From Paenibacillus sp. YYML68 (GTDB lineage: Bacteria; Bacillota; Bacilli; Paenibacillales; NBRC-103111): DNA of 64,000 nucleotides. The notes beneath the pieces were generated by a model. The model ran no database searches. It saw only the letters and a list, made by a program, of their open reading frames with translations, and was not told the DNA's origin. The translations under genes and the position numbers were made by a program. The stretch lies in the NCBI RefSeq assembly GCF_027923405.1, contig NZ_BQYI01000001.1, positions 3,884,501 to 3,948,500 on the forward strand, written 5' to 3'. This document shows, one piece after another, positions 46,456 to 54,848 of the stretch. Position 1 is the first letter of the stretch, and the number at the start of each line of letters is the position of its first letter.

Positions 46456-47259
46456 CTACAGCGGTGTGTAATCCCAAGCAGCCGTCTCGACATCACGGTA
46501 CGGCAGCTTGCCACGGTCTTCATCCGCCTCACGAGTGAGCAAGTACGTGTAGATGGCTCCCGGAACCTCCTTGAGCGTATCCAGCGTCATGTACGCAGCC
46601 TTCGGCTCGATCGTAATGTCGAGCACATTGTATTGCCATTCCGATTCCGCAGGAATGTAGATCGTGTTGACCCCGAGCTCAAGACCCGGAATGATGTCAG
46701 TGCGTACCGAGTTGCCAACCATCCACGTATTGCGTATGTCGGGCTGGATCGAATCGAGCATTTTGCGGAGCGCCTCGGTATCCTTGTGTAAGGACACGAA
46801 GATCCGGGTCTCGAAGTAGACGCCTAGCTCGAGCTGGGCGATCTTACGCAGTTGGTTACGCTCATCTCCCCCCGTATGTACATATAAGTCGTGCCCCTCG
46901 TGCTTCAGACGCTCCAGCGTCAAGTACAGGTCCGGCAGCGGCTCCACCGGCGTCTCGAACACACTGTAACCGAGCTCAGTCAGCTGCTTGATTCTGTCCG
47001 CTTCAGGCTCCTGCCCCCGCTCCTTGGCGTAATACCGGTACACATCGACGAACGACTGCGGGAAATGCTCGATCGTGAGGCCGTTCTTCTGAACCGAGAT
47101 CAGGTCGAGCTCGAGCTGCTTCTCCTTCGCCGCATACACAGTAACGCCGTCGAACCATTCGCTCATCCGCTCAGCGAACTGTGCGATCGCAGCGTTGAAG
47201 TATTTGTTGCAATGAATGAGCGTGTCATCCAGATTGAATATAATGGTCTGCTTGTCCAT
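46456..47259 (-). CDS. HAD-superfamily protein with Asn in place of the nucleophile Asp
   Basis: The 267-residue protein has HAD layout. Motif I is IIFNLDDTLIHCNKYF at residues 6-20, motif II is near LYVHTGGDERN, and motif III/IV is WMVGNSVRTDIIPGLELGVNTIYIP. In HAD phosphatases motif I is DxDxT; here the first Asp, the nucleophile, reads Asn (codon AAT, residue 9), while the acid Asp is kept. Phosphatase activity by the usual covalent route would therefore be lost, unless this subgroup works differently. The ATG at 47259 follows GGGGG. It is alone on its strand between two hairpins. Confidence 0.85.
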   Translation of the reverse strand: MDKQTIIFNLDDTLIHCNKYFNAAIAQFAERMSEWFDGVTVYAAKEKQLELDLISVQKNGLTIEHFPQSFVDVYRYYAKERGQEPEADRIKQLTELGYSVFETPVEPLPDLYLTLERLKHEGHDLYVHTGGDERNQLRKIAQLELGVYFETRIFVSLHKDTEALRKMLDSIQPDIRNTWMVGNSVRTDIIPGLELGVNTIYIPAESEWQYNVLDITIEPKAAYMTLDTLKEVPGAIYTYLLTREADEDRGKLPYRDVETAAWDYTPL

Positions 47260-47363
47260 GCACCCACCCCCTTGAATTCCTACTATTTCCCACTCCTTCG
47301 CTTCGTATGCAGCTCTGCCCAGCTCTATCCATATAGCAGCTCGTTCGACCTTCCTCCCATGTG

Positions 47364-47430
47364 AAAAAGACCGTCTCTCAAGCTCCGCCTATCAGCTATA
47401 AAGCTGCACAGCGGAGCCCGAATACGGTCT
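47364..47430 (-). terminator. Terminator after the MBL hydrolase gene
   Basis: AGACCGT and ACGGTCT outer arms with an inner GCTCCGC/GCGGAGC stem, followed by TTTTTC on the minus strand, 64 bases after the stop. Confidence 0.75.
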
Positions 47431-47493
47431 CTATTCGTTGTTCGCCTTCCCTCACGGACACGAAGCCAAGGCATCTCTCGTCGAGCCTATCTC

Positions 47494-48486
47494 TTACCGC
47501 TCATACAGCAGCACTCCGGCACGCTCTTGTGCCGTGACCCGGCCCTCCACCTGCAGCCAAATCATGTGCGCGATCGTCTCGGCCAGCGCGAAGCGGAGCT
47601 GGTGATAGCTCAGCTCGAAGCCGAACGAGGCGCGGCATATGTCGTAGGCTGTAGCAGGCTGCACAACTGCGGCCTCCATCGCGGCGAGCCGATCCTCATG
47701 GTGCGCGAGCAGCTCGCGTGCGCGATCACCGAATCGGTGGAATGGCTCCCGGTGCCCGGGGTAGGCGATGGACACCTCAAGCGTGCTAACCGCTGCTAGA
47801 CTTGCCAAATAGCTGGCCAGCGGATTCTCGTCGATGCCGCCAGGCAAATAGCTGACGTTCGGCGATATTTGCGGCAGCACGTGATCCCCGCAGAACATCG
47901 CCTTCGTCTCCTCCTGATAGAAGCAGAGATGTCCAGCCGCATGACCAGGGGTCAATATCGGCTTGTACCAGCCATCCCCGAGCCGGAACGGCTCCTCGAG
48001 CGGGATGAACGACAGCTCCGGCTGCGGCGATACCATCGGCACGAAGCTCACCATATGCTCGAGCATCGGCGCCTCCAGCTCGCTGGGCAGCCCATGGGCG
48101 CGGAATACGTCCAGCAGCTGCTCGTTCATCGGTGTGCCTTCTCCCCACAGCTTGCTGACGAGCTCTGCCCCTGTGCGAGATATGAACACCTTAGCGTCCG
48201 AGCGCTGCTGAAGCCACCCCGCAAGGCCGTAATGATCGGGGTGATGATGCGTCAGCACGATGCGCTCGAGCTGCTTGAAGGACAGGCCCAGCTCGTCCAG
48301 CGCGGCCTCCCATACTTGTTCTGCATCGGGCGTGCGCAAGCCGGGATCGATCAGCGTCCAGCCTGCCTCGCCCGGCAGCAGGTAGCCGTTCACCCATCTC
48401 AACGGGAACGGCAGCGGCACCCGCACTTGCCAGACGTCGCCATGGCGGGTGAGGGTAGATTGACTTTTGACCATACGACTGCTCAT
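47494..48486 (-). CDS. Metallo-beta-lactamase-fold hydrolase
   Basis: A 330-residue enzyme of the glyoxalase II-like MBL group. The metal motif is LTHHHPDHYG (residues 79-87; H80, H82, D84, H85). LTPGHAAGHLCFYQ and FCGDHVLPQISPN provide the other ligands. A C-terminal helical domain with HHEDRLAAMEAAV follows; such proteins act on thioesters or other esters, but the substrate is not known. It starts 4 bases after the methyltransferase stop, so the two are co-transcribed. Confidence 0.9.
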   Translation of the reverse strand: MSSRMVKSQSTLTRHGDVWQVRVPLPFPLRWVNGYLLPGEAGWTLIDPGLRTPDAEQVWEAALDELGLSFKQLERIVLTHHHPDHYGLAGWLQQRSDAKVFISRTGAELVSKLWGEGTPMNEQLLDVFRAHGLPSELEAPMLEHMVSFVPMVSPQPELSFIPLEEPFRLGDGWYKPILTPGHAAGHLCFYQEETKAMFCGDHVLPQISPNVSYLPGGIDENPLASYLASLAAVSTLEVSIAYPGHREPFHRFGDRARELLAHHEDRLAAMEAAVVQPATAYDICRASFGFELSYHQLRFALAETIAHMIWLQVEGRVTAQERAGVLLYER

Positions 48487-48490
48487 GACG

Positions 48491-49225
48491 CTATTCCCTC
48501 CTCCCGACGAAGATCATTCGGCGCGACGCTTGCGGCTCATACGCCGAGGCATCATAGCCGCCATACACGTGATCGACCGTAAGACCGGACGCAGCCAGCA
48601 TACGCTGGAACGACTCCAGCCCGATCAGCTTCACGCGCTCCTCATACCGTCGCCGTTCCTCGGAGCCATCCTCCTGGAGCACGATCGTCTTGCACACGTA
48701 GCCGTTCTCAATGCGGCGCGTCTCCTCGATGTGGAGCGTTCCCTCCATCCGGGACGATTGCGGTACGAGCTGCTCCTTCACATACTCCGGGTTCAAGAAG
48801 TCGATAATGAACTTCCCGCCCGGCGCGAGCACTCGGTATATTTCACGAAGCACCTGCTCATGCTCGGCATCGTCGTCGAAGTAGCCGAAGGAGGTGAACA
48901 GGTTGACGACAGCATCGTACGGGCCATCTAGCGGCACGTGGCGCATATCGCCCTGTACCCAGCGCACCTCCTCCTTCGTATCGAGCTTGCGCGCCTCGCG
49001 CAGCAGCACCTCGGACAGATCGACGCCAGTCACACGAAAGCCGAAGCCGGTCAGCGCCAGCGCGTGCCGCCCCATGCCGCAGCACAGATCGAGCACCTCC
49101 GAGCTCTCGGGCAGCTCCAGCCACTCCATCATGCGTCGAACCTCTTCATAGGCGCCCTGCATGTCTCGATGCTTATATACAATTAAGTAATCATCTCCGA
49201 AGCTTTTCTCATACCATTGTGCCAT
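48491..49225 (-). CDS. Class I SAM-dependent methyltransferase
   Basis: A 244-residue methyltransferase: motif I VLDLCCGMGRHALAL near residue 45, motif II VTGVDLSEVLL, VQGDMRHVPLDGPYDAVVNLFTSFG, and YRVLAPGGKFIIDFLNP. The substrate is unknown. The ATG at 49225 lies downstream of an extended -10 promoter. It is first in a two-gene unit with the MBL hydrolase and divergent from a ROK-family gene, with a shared palindrome between them. Confidence 0.92.
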   Translation of the reverse strand: MAQWYEKSFGDDYLIVYKHRDMQGAYEEVRRMMEWLELPESSEVLDLCCGMGRHALALTGFGFRVTGVDLSEVLLREARKLDTKEEVRWVQGDMRHVPLDGPYDAVVNLFTSFGYFDDDAEHEQVLREIYRVLAPGGKFIIDFLNPEYVKEQLVPQSSRMEGTLHIEETRRIENGYVCKTIVLQEDGSEERRRYEERVKLIGLESFQRMLAASGLTVDHVYGGYDASAYEPQASRRMIFVGRRE

Positions 49226-49279
49226 CTCTGCTAACTCCTCCCCTGGAATAACGGGCTCCGACGTATCTCGGAATAATTC

Positions 49280-49288
49280 ATTGTACCA
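49280..49288 (-). promoter_or_regulatory. Extended -10 promoter of the methyltransferase-MBL unit
   Basis: TGGTACAAT on the minus strand, with TACAAT at 49285-49280. Its -35 area coincides with the palindrome at 49300-49314. Confidence 0.5.
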
Positions 49289-49299
49289 GAATTCGCGTA

Positions 49300-49314
49300 C
49301 CTAATGCTATTAGG
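49300..49314. promoter_or_regulatory. Perfect palindrome CCTAAT-GCT-ATTAGG between divergent methyltransferase and ROK genes
   Basis: A 6-3-6 perfect inverted repeat. It lies at the -35 position of the methyltransferase promoter and 26 bases before a TATAAT (49341-49346) that precedes the ROK gene. It is a good candidate for an operator of the ROK protein. Inference only. Confidence 0.5.
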
Positions 49315-49391
49315 CTATGTGCAGCGCGAGGAGTCTATAGTATAATGGAAGCTTGAAGTAAGGTCTTAACATAGAGTGAGGAACGATAACG

Positions 49392-50603
49392 ATGAGCCGT
49401 ATTCCAATAGAGCAGATCATTAACGGGCGCAAGGCCAAAGATATATATGAGCACATTCGCCGCAAGGGCGTCGTATCGAAGCTGGAGCTTCTCGACAAGA
49501 GCGGTCTGACCGGAAGCACACTCACGCGCACGCTGGAGGAGCTGACGAGCCAGCAGCTGATTCGTGAGGCCGGCTTCGGCGAGTCGACTGGCGGTCGACG
49601 ACCTATCCTGTATACGATCAATTCCGACTATGCCTATGTGTTCGGAATGGATATATCCCGCATGCACACGAAGCTGATGCTGTTCGATCTGGAGATGAAG
49701 CAGTTGGAAGCCCGTGTCTGGTCGATGAACGAGCGTATGACCCCTGATGTGCTCCTCGGTGAGGTGGCAGCCGAAGCCGAAGCTATGCTTACACGACGCG
49801 GACTCCATAGCGAGCAAGTGCTCGGCATGGGCATCGGCGCCGTCGGACCGCTCGACCGTCAGCACGGCGTCCTGCTGGAGCCGCTTCATTTTCCCGCTGG
49901 GGGCTGGTCGCAGGTGTACGTCGTCGAGGAGCTCAAGAGCCGGCTCGGCTTCGAGATTATGCTGGACAACGGAGCGAACACGGCGCTGATCGGCGAATCG
50001 TGGTCCGACCGCGATCGCGACTACAGACATCTGCTGTATGTACACGTAGGGGTCGGCCTGCGCTCTGCGATGATGACAAGTGGTCAAGTCGTCTACGGCG
50101 CTGTCGATATGGAGGGCTCGATCGGACAAATGATTATTCAGACCGACGGCCCCCGTCTATGGGGTCAGGGCAATTACGGCGCACTCGAATCGTACGTGTC
50201 GGTCCATGCGCTCGAGGAGCAGGCGAAGTCCCGATTGAAGCAAGGCCGTGACAGCCTGCTGCTGAAGCTCGCGGCTAGTCCGGAAGATGTCCAGTTCACC
50301 CATCTGCTGCAGGCACTCCGGCAGAGCGACCCGCTCACCGTCGAGCTGTTCTCTCAAGCGGCCACGTATCTGGGCATCGGGCTTGCGAACTTACTGAACA
50401 TCCTCCACCCGGAGAAGGTCATTCTCGGAGGGGCGCTCGTGACCAGTCACGCCAGCTTCTTCCATCAAGCGACGCGGGCGGCCATACAGCGCACGTATCA
50501 TTATCCGAGCTACCAGGTCGTGTTCAGTCAAGGAGCGCTAGGCGAGGATGCACTGGCAGCCGGTGCCGCCTTGATGGTCATCAATCAGCTGACCGCCAAT
50601 TAA
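49392..50603 (+). CDS. ROK-family transcriptional regulator (NagC/XylR type) lacking the zinc Cys motif
   Basis: The 403-residue protein has an N-terminal winged helix (GRKAKDIYEHIRRKGVVSKLELLDKSGLTGSTLTRTLEEL given in part, residues 11-75) and a ROK sugar-kinase-like domain (GMGIGAVGPLD, LDNGANTALIGE, LHPEKVILGGALV). In most ROK proteins a CxCGxxGC segment binds zinc; here the equivalent stretch reads LWGQGNYGALE, with no Cys. The kinase-like catalytic signatures are also weak, so it is probably a pure regulator. The ATG at 49392 follows GAGGAACG. It is divergent from the methyltransferase unit. Confidence 0.9.
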   Translation: MSRIPIEQIINGRKAKDIYEHIRRKGVVSKLELLDKSGLTGSTLTRTLEELTSQQLIREAGFGESTGGRRPILYTINSDYAYVFGMDISRMHTKLMLFDLEMKQLEARVWSMNERMTPDVLLGEVAAEAEAMLTRRGLHSEQVLGMGIGAVGPLDRQHGVLLEPLHFPAGGWSQVYVVEELKSRLGFEIMLDNGANTALIGESWSDRDRDYRHLLYVHVGVGLRSAMMTSGQVVYGAVDMEGSIGQMIIQTDGPRLWGQGNYGALESYVSVHALEEQAKSRLKQGRDSLLLKLAASPEDVQFTHLLQALRQSDPLTVELFSQAATYLGIGLANLLNILHPEKVILGGALVTSHASFFHQATRAAIQRTYHYPSYQVVFSQGALGEDALAAGAALMVINQLTAN

Positions 50604-50670
50604 CGAGCAGCTATCTTTGAGCACCTGCAGCCTACCATTACAAACCGTTAACCTACCTCTGTATGACAAA

Positions 50671-50742
50671 AAGGCTCTGCGCACATGCCGCTTGAACCGG
50701 ATTCGATTCCGTTCAAGCGACGGCGCAGAGCCTTATTTTTTT
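50671..50742 (+). terminator. Terminator after the ROK gene
   Basis: AAGGCTCTGCGC and GCGCAGAGCCTT arms with an inner CCGCTTGAAC/GTTCAAGCG stem, then ATTTTTTT. Confidence 0.9.
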
Positions 50743-50815
50743 ATCGTGACCACCATATGAAGGCAGCTTCTTTACTGTGGCCTGAGGCCGTAGCAGGAAG
50801 CTCTCGCGCTAGACC

Positions 50816-51988
50816 TTAAGCCGTCGCTTCGTCCTCAGCTACCTCGCCGCCAAGAAGCTCCTCGAACAGCTGCACGAGACGTCCGTGCTTACGCAGCGAC
50901 TTCTCGTGAATGAGATTCAGCTTGCCGTTATCCTGCAGGCCGAACCGCTCGATCAGCAGCTCGTTCTCATGACTCCAGTCGAAGCCCTCGAAGATGCGCA
51001 GACAAGAGGTCCAGTTCTTCACATATTGACCGTCTGCGAACAAGTAGCGATGTGCGAACAACGCAATGCTTTCCTGCATCGCTCTTGAAGACGAGCTGTA
51101 TGCGGGCAGACCCGGCTGCTCTGGCATGAGCGGGATCAAGGCGCTGTAGAACTGATGCAGCATTTCCGTATACGCGCTCGGGTCCTTCTTGATTTTACGA
51201 GCGAGCTCGTAGGACGGCTGCATTTTACCTGTGAACAGCATCGTAGCCGTCGAATAGAGCCAGCTGAACGAGGTGAAGTTTTTGTTATACGCGGTCAAGT
51301 TCGCTCTCCGCTCGACACCGGCACCCTTCAGGAACATGTTGTGATCGACGACCTGCTGAATGATGAGGTTCAGCGGATCGATCGAATCGAACGAATGACC
51401 AAGCTCCTTGCTCACGAGCTGTACCTTGGAGTTAATGTCGCCGAACAGCTGCTTCTCCTCCTCTTCGCTGAGGCCGATATAGATCTGAACCGCGAGCTCA
51501 CTCTCCATCAATTCGAGACGGCGACGCTCCAGCTGCTCCAGCTGACCACCCACGAGCTCCAGCTCCGTAGCGGTCTCGGAGTCCTCCGGCGCCTTGCGGA
51601 GCTTCACCTTCAGTGAGGCGAGCTTCTTCTCGAGTCGGCGCGTCTCCTTGAGCATCTGCTCGTTCACATAGCCCAGTGCCAGAATACGGTGCTGTCCGTC
51701 CAGAATGCTGAGCTTCGAGCCGGGACGCAGGCTGAGCCCGTCGCCCGTCTTGGCGAGGCTCGCCACGTCGCGCAGCGACAATGTGACCGGTCCGAAGAAG
51801 ACGCGGTCCAACTCCCGCTCCTGCAAGTAATTGGCAATCTTGCGTCGCTGACCGCTGCTCAGCTTACGCTGTACCATCGGATCAATCGTCGTATAGTTCA
51901 ACAGGTCCTGCACCTGAATCGGCACGGTTGCCAGTCCGTAGCGGTCGCAGAACGGATGGATCGTCATTCTTAACTGCAAGCCTTCCAT
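50816..51988 (-). CDS. DGQHR/DndB-like protein, second of a pair
   Basis: A 390-residue protein with the DGQHR motif at residues 97-101 (SILDGQHRILAL). This motif is typical of DndB, the repressor-like protein of DNA phosphorothioation systems, and of the wider DGQHR family. A charged coiled coil follows (about 110-160), then YIGLSEEEEKQLFGDINSK, also seen in the partner. Its ATG overlaps the TAA of the upstream gene (TAATG), so translation is coupled. No dndA/C/D/E gene is in the window. The function in this setting is unknown; DNA binding is inferred from DndB. Confidence 0.82.
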   Translation of the reverse strand: MEGLQLRMTIHPFCDRYGLATVPIQVQDLLNYTTIDPMVQRKLSSGQRRKIANYLQERELDRVFFGPVTLSLRDVASLAKTGDGLSLRPGSKLSILDGQHRILALGYVNEQMLKETRRLEKKLASLKVKLRKAPEDSETATELELVGGQLEQLERRRLELMESELAVQIYIGLSEEEEKQLFGDINSKVQLVSKELGHSFDSIDPLNLIIQQVVDHNMFLKGAGVERRANLTAYNKNFTSFSWLYSTATMLFTGKMQPSYELARKIKKDPSAYTEMLHQFYSALIPLMPEQPGLPAYSSSSRAMQESIALFAHRYLFADGQYVKNWTSCLRIFEGFDWSHENELLIERFGLQDNGKLNLIHEKSLRKHGRLVQLFEELLGGEVAEDEATA

Positions 51989-53163
51989 TAGCCCACTTCC
52001 TCCTTCTCATCCTGCTCATCGGCATACGCTTCCGGAATGTCCGACTCCCGAATCAGGAACAGGTGATGCTCCTCGTAGAAGCTCTTCACGTACGTATACG
52101 CCTTCATGATGCGCGAGCGTCTTGGCAGACGATCCTTCTCATCGCCTACGTAGATCGCATTCCAATCCAGATGCGGCAAGATGTTCATCGCGTATTCCAG
52201 CGCATACTTGTTGAAGCTGCCGCTCTTCGACGCTTCGCCATGGAAGAACATCGCAAGAGCAATCTGTAGATTCTCCGACCAGCACAGCTCACCCTTCTCG
52301 GGTTGAGGCAGATGACGAAGCAGACCTGCGAAGTATTGCTCCGCCAGCTTCATGCCGTCCTCGATTTCTTTATCGTTGAAATAATAGCCGTTATTACGCG
52401 CCGCCGACTTCAATCTGCCCTCGAATACGCCGATCAATATTTCAATGAGCAGATGGTACGAGAACATATATTCCGGTCCCTTACCGCGCTCGGTGAACAT
52501 ATCGACCGGAATGCTGCGCATCACGCTCGACTCTTCAACAAGACGCGAGGCGAGCACATGATAGAACCGACGCTGCTCGCGCAGCACGGCAAGATTGCCG
52601 CCAATTTTACGAGGAAGCTTATTAATGTCAGAGAACAGCTGACGCTCCTGACGCGCGTTAATGTCAAGGTAAATCATCGTCGACATCGGGAACGTATACA
52701 GCTTGCTCAGCTTCTTGCCGATCTCCTCCATCCGGTCGTACTCCCGGCGGTCCTTGGCGCGCGCCATCGCGCTCTGGAGCGTCTCCATCAGGCGACGGAA
52801 CGCCGCAAGACGATGCTGTCCGTCCACAACGTACAGCTTCTCAATCGCCTGCAGCCGATACACGCCCGCCGCGTGATCGTATTCCCCAGCCCCTCTAGCG
52901 GATAAGATGAGTCCTGGGAAATAGATGCCTTGACCATGATCCAGATATAGCATGATGTAATCCATCATACGAGATAAGTTTAACGGAACGATCGAACGCT
53001 GCACCTCAAGGTCGACCTCGTAAATAGCAAACAGCTTGCTCATCGGCAGCGTTGTAGAAATTGTCGTTTGACCGAACGTTTGTGATTGCGAGCCCGGAAT
53101 TTCGATGAAGGACGAAGCCTTCTGAACCGCGATCAGCTCGGATAAGGATGAAATTTGATCCAA
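51988..53163 (-). CDS. DGQHR/DndB-like protein, first of a pair
   Basis: A paralog of the following gene, about 391 residues, with the DGQHR motif at 114-118 (KLYVVDGQHRLAAF) and the matching DINARQERQLFSDINKLPRK near residue 165. I place the start at TTG 53163 because GGGAGG lies 7 bases upstream. The ATG at 53181 overlaps that site and cannot use it. The C-terminal half is helical and ends with acidic residues. The upstream region carries a short inverted repeat (ACCTATT...AATAGGG) near 53200. It was probably born by duplication with the next gene, but the two are now quite different. Confidence 0.82.
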   Translation of the reverse strand: MDQISSLSELIAVQKASSFIEIPGSQSQTFGQTTISTTLPMSKLFAIYEVDLEVQRSIVPLNLSRMMDYIMLYLDHGQGIYFPGLILSARGAGEYDHAAGVYRLQAIEKLYVVDGQHRLAAFRRLMETLQSAMARAKDRREYDRMEEIGKKLSKLYTFPMSTMIYLDINARQERQLFSDINKLPRKIGGNLAVLREQRRFYHVLASRLVEESSVMRSIPVDMFTERGKGPEYMFSYHLLIEILIGVFEGRLKSAARNNGYYFNDKEIEDGMKLAEQYFAGLLRHLPQPEKGELCWSENLQIALAMFFHGEASKSGSFNKYALEYAMNILPHLDWNAIYVGDEKDRLPRRSRIMKAYTYVKSFYEEHHLFLIRESDIPEAYADEQDEKEEVG

Positions 53164-53329
53164 GTGGATTCCTCCCAGCATTCATAATTCAGACAAGTAT
53201 ACCCTATTTCGAAACAATAGGTTCATATACTCCCATTATACACCTAATAATCGAGAAACATTCAACGACAGCAGGCCGTGGGCACGAATTATTTGACCAT
53301 CATACACCGATGGCAACGCTCTAGCACTC

Positions 53330-54103
53330 TCAGACATGTACGAGCGGCCAGATTAACACATCAAGGCTGGAAGCATAATGCAGGAGCGGAGGGTGAAGCT
53401 CTAGGTCATTCGAGCATTCATCGGGCATCGTCTCCCCGCCCAGTACAAGCGGATGCCCAGCCAGCATCGTATTGCTCGACAGCTGTGCCTCGGCCAGCTG
53501 CAGCGGCCATCGATCATGATGTATATCGCAGCGCAGCAGCTGTCCCCGCGCATTCTCGGTATACAGACAGTAGCGCTCCGTCAACCAATGTGCCAGCGAG
53601 CCGGGCGCTGCCCGGAATACAGCTGACACCGGACGGTAAGTCCCCGCGAACTGTACAGACCCGTCCCGCCGCCTGCTCGTATATACGATCGTCTCCCCTT
53701 CCCTCTCTAGCTTCATCGCCGCATGGTAATAAGGTAGATGAAAAAAACGTCTAGCCCCAAGCACCGCCAGCATACTCGATGCATCAAGACTGAAAAAATA
53801 AACGCCAGGCTTGCCGTCAAGCGTGACGTATGTACGCACGTTAAGCTCGGGAAAGCGGCTTGTGCCCGGGATCGGCGGCAGCCCCCGCCCCCGTATGCCG
53901 CACATGCCGAACGGGACAACCGCAATCCAGGCCGTACCCTCATACGTGTCTATCGGCAGACGGCCCGGCACATAGCGCGCAAGCGTCTCCATTGAGATCG
54001 GCCAATGCGCGAATAATAAGTCGTGCCACGTCTGCTTCATGATCCAAGGCAGCTCAGGCAGAGGCCATGGTCGATGCGACGAGCGACGTAGTAACGGATG
54101 CAT
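53330..54103 (-). CDS. YqjF-like DUF2071 protein
   Basis: A 257-residue protein resembling B. subtilis YqjF: an N-terminal WHDLLFAHWPIS, ARYVPGRLPIDTYEGTAWIAVVPF, FPELNVRTYVTLDGKPGVYFFSLDA, and a C-terminal beta-rich part with FAGTYRPVS and TERYCLYTEN. The fold is acetoacetate-decarboxylase-like, but no function is established. The start has GGGAGCG upstream. A later ATG inside (MKQTWHD) is possible. It is a lone gene. Confidence 0.85.
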   Translation of the reverse strand: MHPLLRRSSHRPWPLPELPWIMKQTWHDLLFAHWPISMETLARYVPGRLPIDTYEGTAWIAVVPFGMCGIRGRGLPPIPGTSRFPELNVRTYVTLDGKPGVYFFSLDASSMLAVLGARRFFHLPYYHAAMKLEREGETIVYTSRRRDGSVQFAGTYRPVSAVFRAAPGSLAHWLTERYCLYTENARGQLLRCDIHHDRWPLQLAEAQLSSNTMLAGHPLVLGGETMPDECSNDLELHPPLLHYASSLDVLIWPLVHV

Positions 54104-54467
54104 CAGGCGAAAGCGCTCCCTTCAGCTCTACAAGCTTCCATTCTCGTAACGGATTCGATTCTTGCATGATGCACCATTAGCTTAACATTTATTATAAATT
54201 TTTCGACACGAACTTTCCACACTATTTACCCGGTATTTCATACATTCGAAACGTAATGGTCACAGCTTTGTTGAATAATTTACGCTGTAACGGTCAACCA
54301 TGGTTATGATATTGACAAAACATTTCCTCAGGCGGTAACATCGTACAGGTTGCGATACTATTCTCTCTTCACGGCAGCATGCCGGATGAAGCGAGGTAAG
54401 AAGCCTAACGGGCATACCCGCCACAGCCTAGGACTATCGTCACAGAAGAACAGAAGAGGTGCCTTGA
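54104..54467. other. Divergent intergenic region upstream of ydjO
   Basis: This 364-bp gap holds a good plus-strand promoter at 54312-54341 and a roughly 120-base ydjO leader. The part at 54180-54300 is AT-rich and shows no gene. No promoter for the yqjF-like gene was recognised. Confidence 0.55.
54312..54341 (+). promoter_or_regulatory. Sigma-A promoter of ydjO
   Basis: TTGACA (54312-54317), 18 bases, TAACAT (54336-54341). The leader to the ydjO start would be about 120 bases, long enough for an RNA thermosensor-like structure, which was not modelled. Confidence 0.6.
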
Positions 54468-54725
54468 ATGGATGTTGAGAAGCAGGTATTAAATGAAGAG
54501 TTGACTCAAGAGGGGAAGACGGAATCGACTGCGGCTGAGGTCAAGCCGGAATTGAAGCCAACCGTCATCTGGCGCTGCAAGGACGCCGAATGCAAAGCAT
54601 GGGTTCGCGAGGAATTCGCTCCCGATCCGTATCCGCCCTGTCCACTGTGCAAGGGCCCGACCCTGCGCAGCTTCAAGCATTTGCCCGCCATGCCGAAGAA
54701 GGCGAAGCGAGGCAAGAAGAAATAG
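54468..54725 (+). CDS. ydjO: YdjO-like zinc-ribbon protein
   Basis: An 85-residue protein with an acidic N-terminus and a zinc ribbon: IWRCKDAECKAWVREEF followed by PCPLCKGPTLRSFKHLPAM, so four Cys at C-x4-C and C-x2-C spacing. It ends in a Lys-rich tail (PKKAKRGKKK). This matches the cold-inducible YdjO family of Bacillus. The ATG at 54468 has GAGGTG upstream. The role is unknown; nucleic-acid binding is a guess from the basic tail. Confidence 0.82.
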   Translation: MDVEKQVLNEELTQEGKTESTAAEVKPELKPTVIWRCKDAECKAWVREEFAPDPYPPCPLCKGPTLRSFKHLPAMPKKAKRGKKK

Positions 54726-54787
54726 CAGCAGCGATCGACACGCGCGATCACGCTCTCTTTCATGCGATTATATGGATGCTACAAGCG

Positions 54788-54837
54788 AAAGAGCCTGCTC
54801 CTTCCAGCCAGATTGGCTGAAGGGACAGGCTCTTTTG
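54788..54837. terminator. Bidirectional terminator between ydjO and the following convergent gene
   Basis: AAAGAGCCTG and CAGGCTCTTT arms with an inner CCTTCCAGCC/GGCTGAAGG stem, T-runs on both strands. Confidence 0.9.
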
Positions 54838-54848
54838 CTAGAGCTGAG

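Noticed and set aside
54501..54763. Antisense open frames across ydjO
   Set aside because: The plus-strand frame has the ribosome site and the zinc-ribbon Cys pattern; the opposite frames have neither.
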